Of a DNA stretch of 30,707 nucleotides, positions 28,392 through 30,707 are shown piece by piece. Position numbers and translations under genes: made by a program. Position 1 is the first letter of the stretch, and every line of letters starts with the position of its first letter. This DNA is from Gnetum montanum (Eukaryota > Streptophyta > Gnetopsida > Gnetales > Gnetaceae), in the NCBI GenBank assembly GCA_015680685.1, contig MNCI01004971.1, positions 33,090 to 63,796 of the forward strand, written 5' to 3'. Under the pieces are notes generated by a model. The model searched no databases and was not told the origin of the DNA. It saw only the letters and a list, made by a program, of their open reading frames with translations.

Positions 28392-29287
28392 GGATGAGCA
28401 ACGAGGTACCCCTATGTGCAACCATATAAATCACAAAGCGTTTATGCACGAACCAATTGAATTTCGTGGACTCTATAGTTTTTCAGTGCACTAGTTCTCT
28501 AGGAAGTGAACTGGGCATTGAGAACTTTCATTGTCTTCCCAACTACACTTATGAAGCTCAAGGGTATGGTTTAAGTGTAATTGAGCACATGAATTTTATC
28601 ATTTTGTGTTATATGGTTTGGGTACTTGAAATAAATAGGATAAAGAATAAAGTGATTTAATGTCTACTTTAATCTAATTGGCTAACTATTGTGTAGCTAG
28701 TCTTAACATAAGTATCCTGTCCCACTTGCTGTACACATCGTGAACACATATAACATTGTTGGGTTACCAAGCATTAAGCACTGCTAGGATTACCAAATAT
28801 CATAAGCATGTTCAAAGCGATTGTACTTATGTGTTTACTTAATCGCTATTTAGCTTATCTTACCTAATTACTTAATTAGCTTAATTACTGAGGAACATTG
28901 AATAAATAATTGAAAACATTAAATGCATGAATAAAATGTTTAAGCTATCTAGAATGCTACAAGGTTTATCAAGAAGCTTCTCTTTATTGCCGCACACACT
29001 GTCATGCTTAGGTACAACAGCGCTCAAATAAAGATTTGTACACTTAATGACTCCTGCTGCGGGCACTCGGGAAAATATTCTAACTTTTAAATGGAAAAAA
29101 CTGCAAAAGCTTCGCTACAACTATGACAAGATGATGCCTAAACACGATGGGTTGACACGTATTTATAGGCAAGAATAGACCTTGCATCGATGGGGCCATG
29201 TCAACGCATCAAATGATACGTCAACAGGGCCTAGTCAATGCAGCTCAGTTAATGAGGCCTCGTTGACATAGCCAATTCATGACTCAT
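28392..29287 (-). mobile_element. LTR (LTR 2), minus orientation
   Basis: The plus-strand left edge GGATGAG is one change from TGATGAG. The minus-strand 3' region GGGGTACC and the TATAAATACG box (near 29165) match the other LTRs in place and order. The right edge stops at CTCAT, two bases short of the expected CTCATCA, exactly where the next LTR starts. No internal region adjoins it, so it looks like a solo LTR. Its U3 has TTGAC/GTCAA phrases instead of GATATC palindromes. Confidence 0.7.
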
Positions 29288-30097
29288 TGATGAGTCATGA
29301 ATTGTTGGCTGCGATATCACTTACGCGATATCGTAGCCTGTCTCCTCATCTACAAATAAGAGGTAGGTAGATTTCGTAGGGAGTCTTTTTGGAGTTTTAA
29401 GTTTTAGTATTAAGGTAGGGACTTTTTGTTAGTTTTTTCCTCTCAACCCTTTTCCCCAGTGCATGCCCGCACTGTGATGATTGTAATTGTACGACATCCT
29501 TATTCAAGTGTGACATACTTGGACACACACATGACCGGCAATAAAGATCGAGATTACTTCATCATCGTAGCATCCACTTAGCTTAATTATTTATTTTATT
29601 GTTATTGTTATTTACTGCTTTCTTTGTTAATATTTCTCTACCCTTATCTCCTAGTAACACGGAATGAGTACAACTTAATCACGAGCATTTAAGTGTGACT
29701 ACTTGGTAACCCAGTAGCGTACCTAGGCCATGCGTTTGGTAATCCCAGTGGTAGTTGTGCATGAGGTCCAAGATGTGTATAGATGATTGAGGAATGGATG
29801 CTCATTGCACTTAGGCTAGTTTAGATTCTCTCTCACCCTCTCTCTCTCCTAGCTTATTTGATATTATTTACCATCATACCCAGGAGTAGCATTCATGTAG
29901 GAACACATCATACACCTCACTCTGGACTAAACCATACGTGACAAAGCTAATACTAGTCTAGGTGGGAAGACGACGAACTGCAATCTATGAGTAACCATCT
30001 AGATACCACAGCTAGTCTGTCTACGGATTTCGACTAGATCGTGCATGAAACGCTCATATTCGTATGGTTGAGTGTAGGGGTACCTTGCCACTCATCA
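29288..30097 (+). mobile_element. 5' LTR (LTR 1) of a Ty3/gypsy retrotransposon
   Basis: An 810-base LTR with perfect TGATGAG ... CTCATCA ends, directly followed by a primer-binding site and gag. GATATC cores lie at 29313 and 29327, then a TATA-like ACAAATAAGAGG at about 29350. The 3' half shares blocks such as AGGGGTACC...CACTCATCA with LTR 3 and LTR 2. The element extends past the right edge, so its 3' LTR is not visible. Confidence 0.85.
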
Positions 30098-30098
30098 T

Positions 30099-30116
30099 TG
30101 GCGTCGTTGCCGGGGA
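30099..30116 (+). promoter_or_regulatory. Primer-binding site, tRNA-Asp type
   Basis: TGGCGTCGTTGCCGGGGA starts two bases after the LTR end. It matches the complement of the tRNA-Asp 3' end used by Athila/Tat-type plant gypsy elements at 17 of 18 positions (T for C at position 6). Confidence 0.85.
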
Positions 30117-30238
30117 CGGTGCTAGTTTTCTAGATTAGTTATATCATACAAGGTCGCTGTATAGGAATTAACGATATATCTTTCAGGGAGAAATAATTAC
30201 AAAAAGTCACATACAAATTCACACACAATTTCACAATC

Positions 30239-30707
30239 ATGCCTCTCCTACAAGACTACGATAATGCCACATCTAGTGAGGCAGTTCATTGGAGAACCAA
30301 CAAATTATATGACAATGAAGATTGGAGTACGCAATTCGAGGTGGGGGTTTCTTATAAACATAAACAAAGGCAGCATCATCCCAACGCACGAAAGCATAAC
30401 TTACTCGATGATAATGAACCCCTACTGGCCACTACAAGCCTAACACAAATACGAGAGGCTGTTCGAATCTCCCGTAGGCATCATAAAGAGAGCCGCCTAC
30501 CCAAGCTCAATTTAAATAACTTCCCCAATTTCTCAAGAGGCTATGACTTAGATCTGCAACAACATTTACAAGCCTTCTACGATGCCTATGCATGGAACAA
30601 CATTGATAATGGTTGGCAAAAATTCAAGCTCTTTCCCATGACACTCGTTGGCCAAGCAAAAGTATGGTATAGATCATTAAAACCAAATTCAATACGACGT
30701 TGGCCAA
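30239..30707 (+). CDS. Ty3/gypsy gag, N-terminal part (runs off the window)
   Basis: An ATG 122 bases after the primer-binding site opens a frame without stops for 156 codons to the window edge. The first 80 residues are polar and His/Arg-rich. From about residue 86 the capsid-like part begins (LPKLNLNNFPNFSRGYDL), followed by QKFKLFPMTLVGQAKVWY at 127-144. The latter is the 'L.L.G.A..W...L' core of retrotransposon gag proteins. An intact frame and exact LTR ends suggest a fairly young insertion. The tRNA-Asp primer site suggests the Athila/Tat side of Ty3/gypsy. Gag forms the virus-like particle that packages element RNA. Confidence 0.82.
   Translation, partial: MPLLQDYDNATSSEAVHWRTNKLYDNEDWSTQFEVGVSYKHKQRQHHPNARKHNLLDDNEPLLATTSLTQIREAVRISRRHHKESRLPKLNLNNFPNFSRGYDLDLQQHLQAFYDAYAWNNIDNGWQKFKLFPMTLVGQAKVWYRSLKPNSIRRWP

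Overview
The window is nuclear DNA from a land plant with a large, transposon-rich genome. The evidence is one spliced gene with plant-type organelle targeting and kilobase-scale introns, set among LTR retrotransposons, LINEs and tRNA-derived SINEs. Nothing prokaryotic is present. The species cannot be fixed from the sequence; a gymnosperm or another large-genome seed plant would fit.

The only host gene I can support lies on the minus strand from 26699 (start codon) to 8517 (stop codon). It encodes a plant 3-mercaptopyruvate/thiosulfate sulfurtransferase (STR1/MST type). I placed 12 coding exons by GT-AG sites, reading phase and family similarity. Together they give an open 410-residue protein: an Arg/Ala/Ser-rich transit-like N-terminus, two rhodanese domains, and the catalytic loop CGTGVTA with Cys364. 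Exon 7 occurs twice, at 17100-17162 and 21428-21490. The two copies sit in near-identical 2.06-kb segments separated by a 550-base N gap, a rearranged LINE and about 0.9 kb of other sequence. Either this is a real intragenic duplication, or two haplotype contigs were joined in tandem; the gap position favours the second.

Left of the gene (1-8500), in order: the end of an LTR (minus); a decayed LINE (minus, ORF1, endonuclease, start of ORF2); an unclassified interspersed repeat carrying a SINE; a LINE ORF1 relic (plus); a complete LTR (minus, 5003-5971) with an internal single-N scar; then AT-rich intergenic DNA with SINE-like pieces.

Right of the gene (26700-30707): the presumed promoter; another LINE ORF1 relic (plus); a minus-strand LTR; and, abutting it head to head, the 5' LTR, tRNA-Asp-type primer-binding site and open gag start of a Ty3/gypsy element that runs off the window. 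All four LTRs share TGATGAG/CTCATCA-type termini, and three carry clusters of GATATC-centred palindromes next to the TATA box.

I found no new multi-gene system. The points most worth checking are the duplicated exon and its assembly status, the 48-bp minisatellite beside a splice donor, the LINE with an inverted 5' part, and the LTR terminus arrangements.
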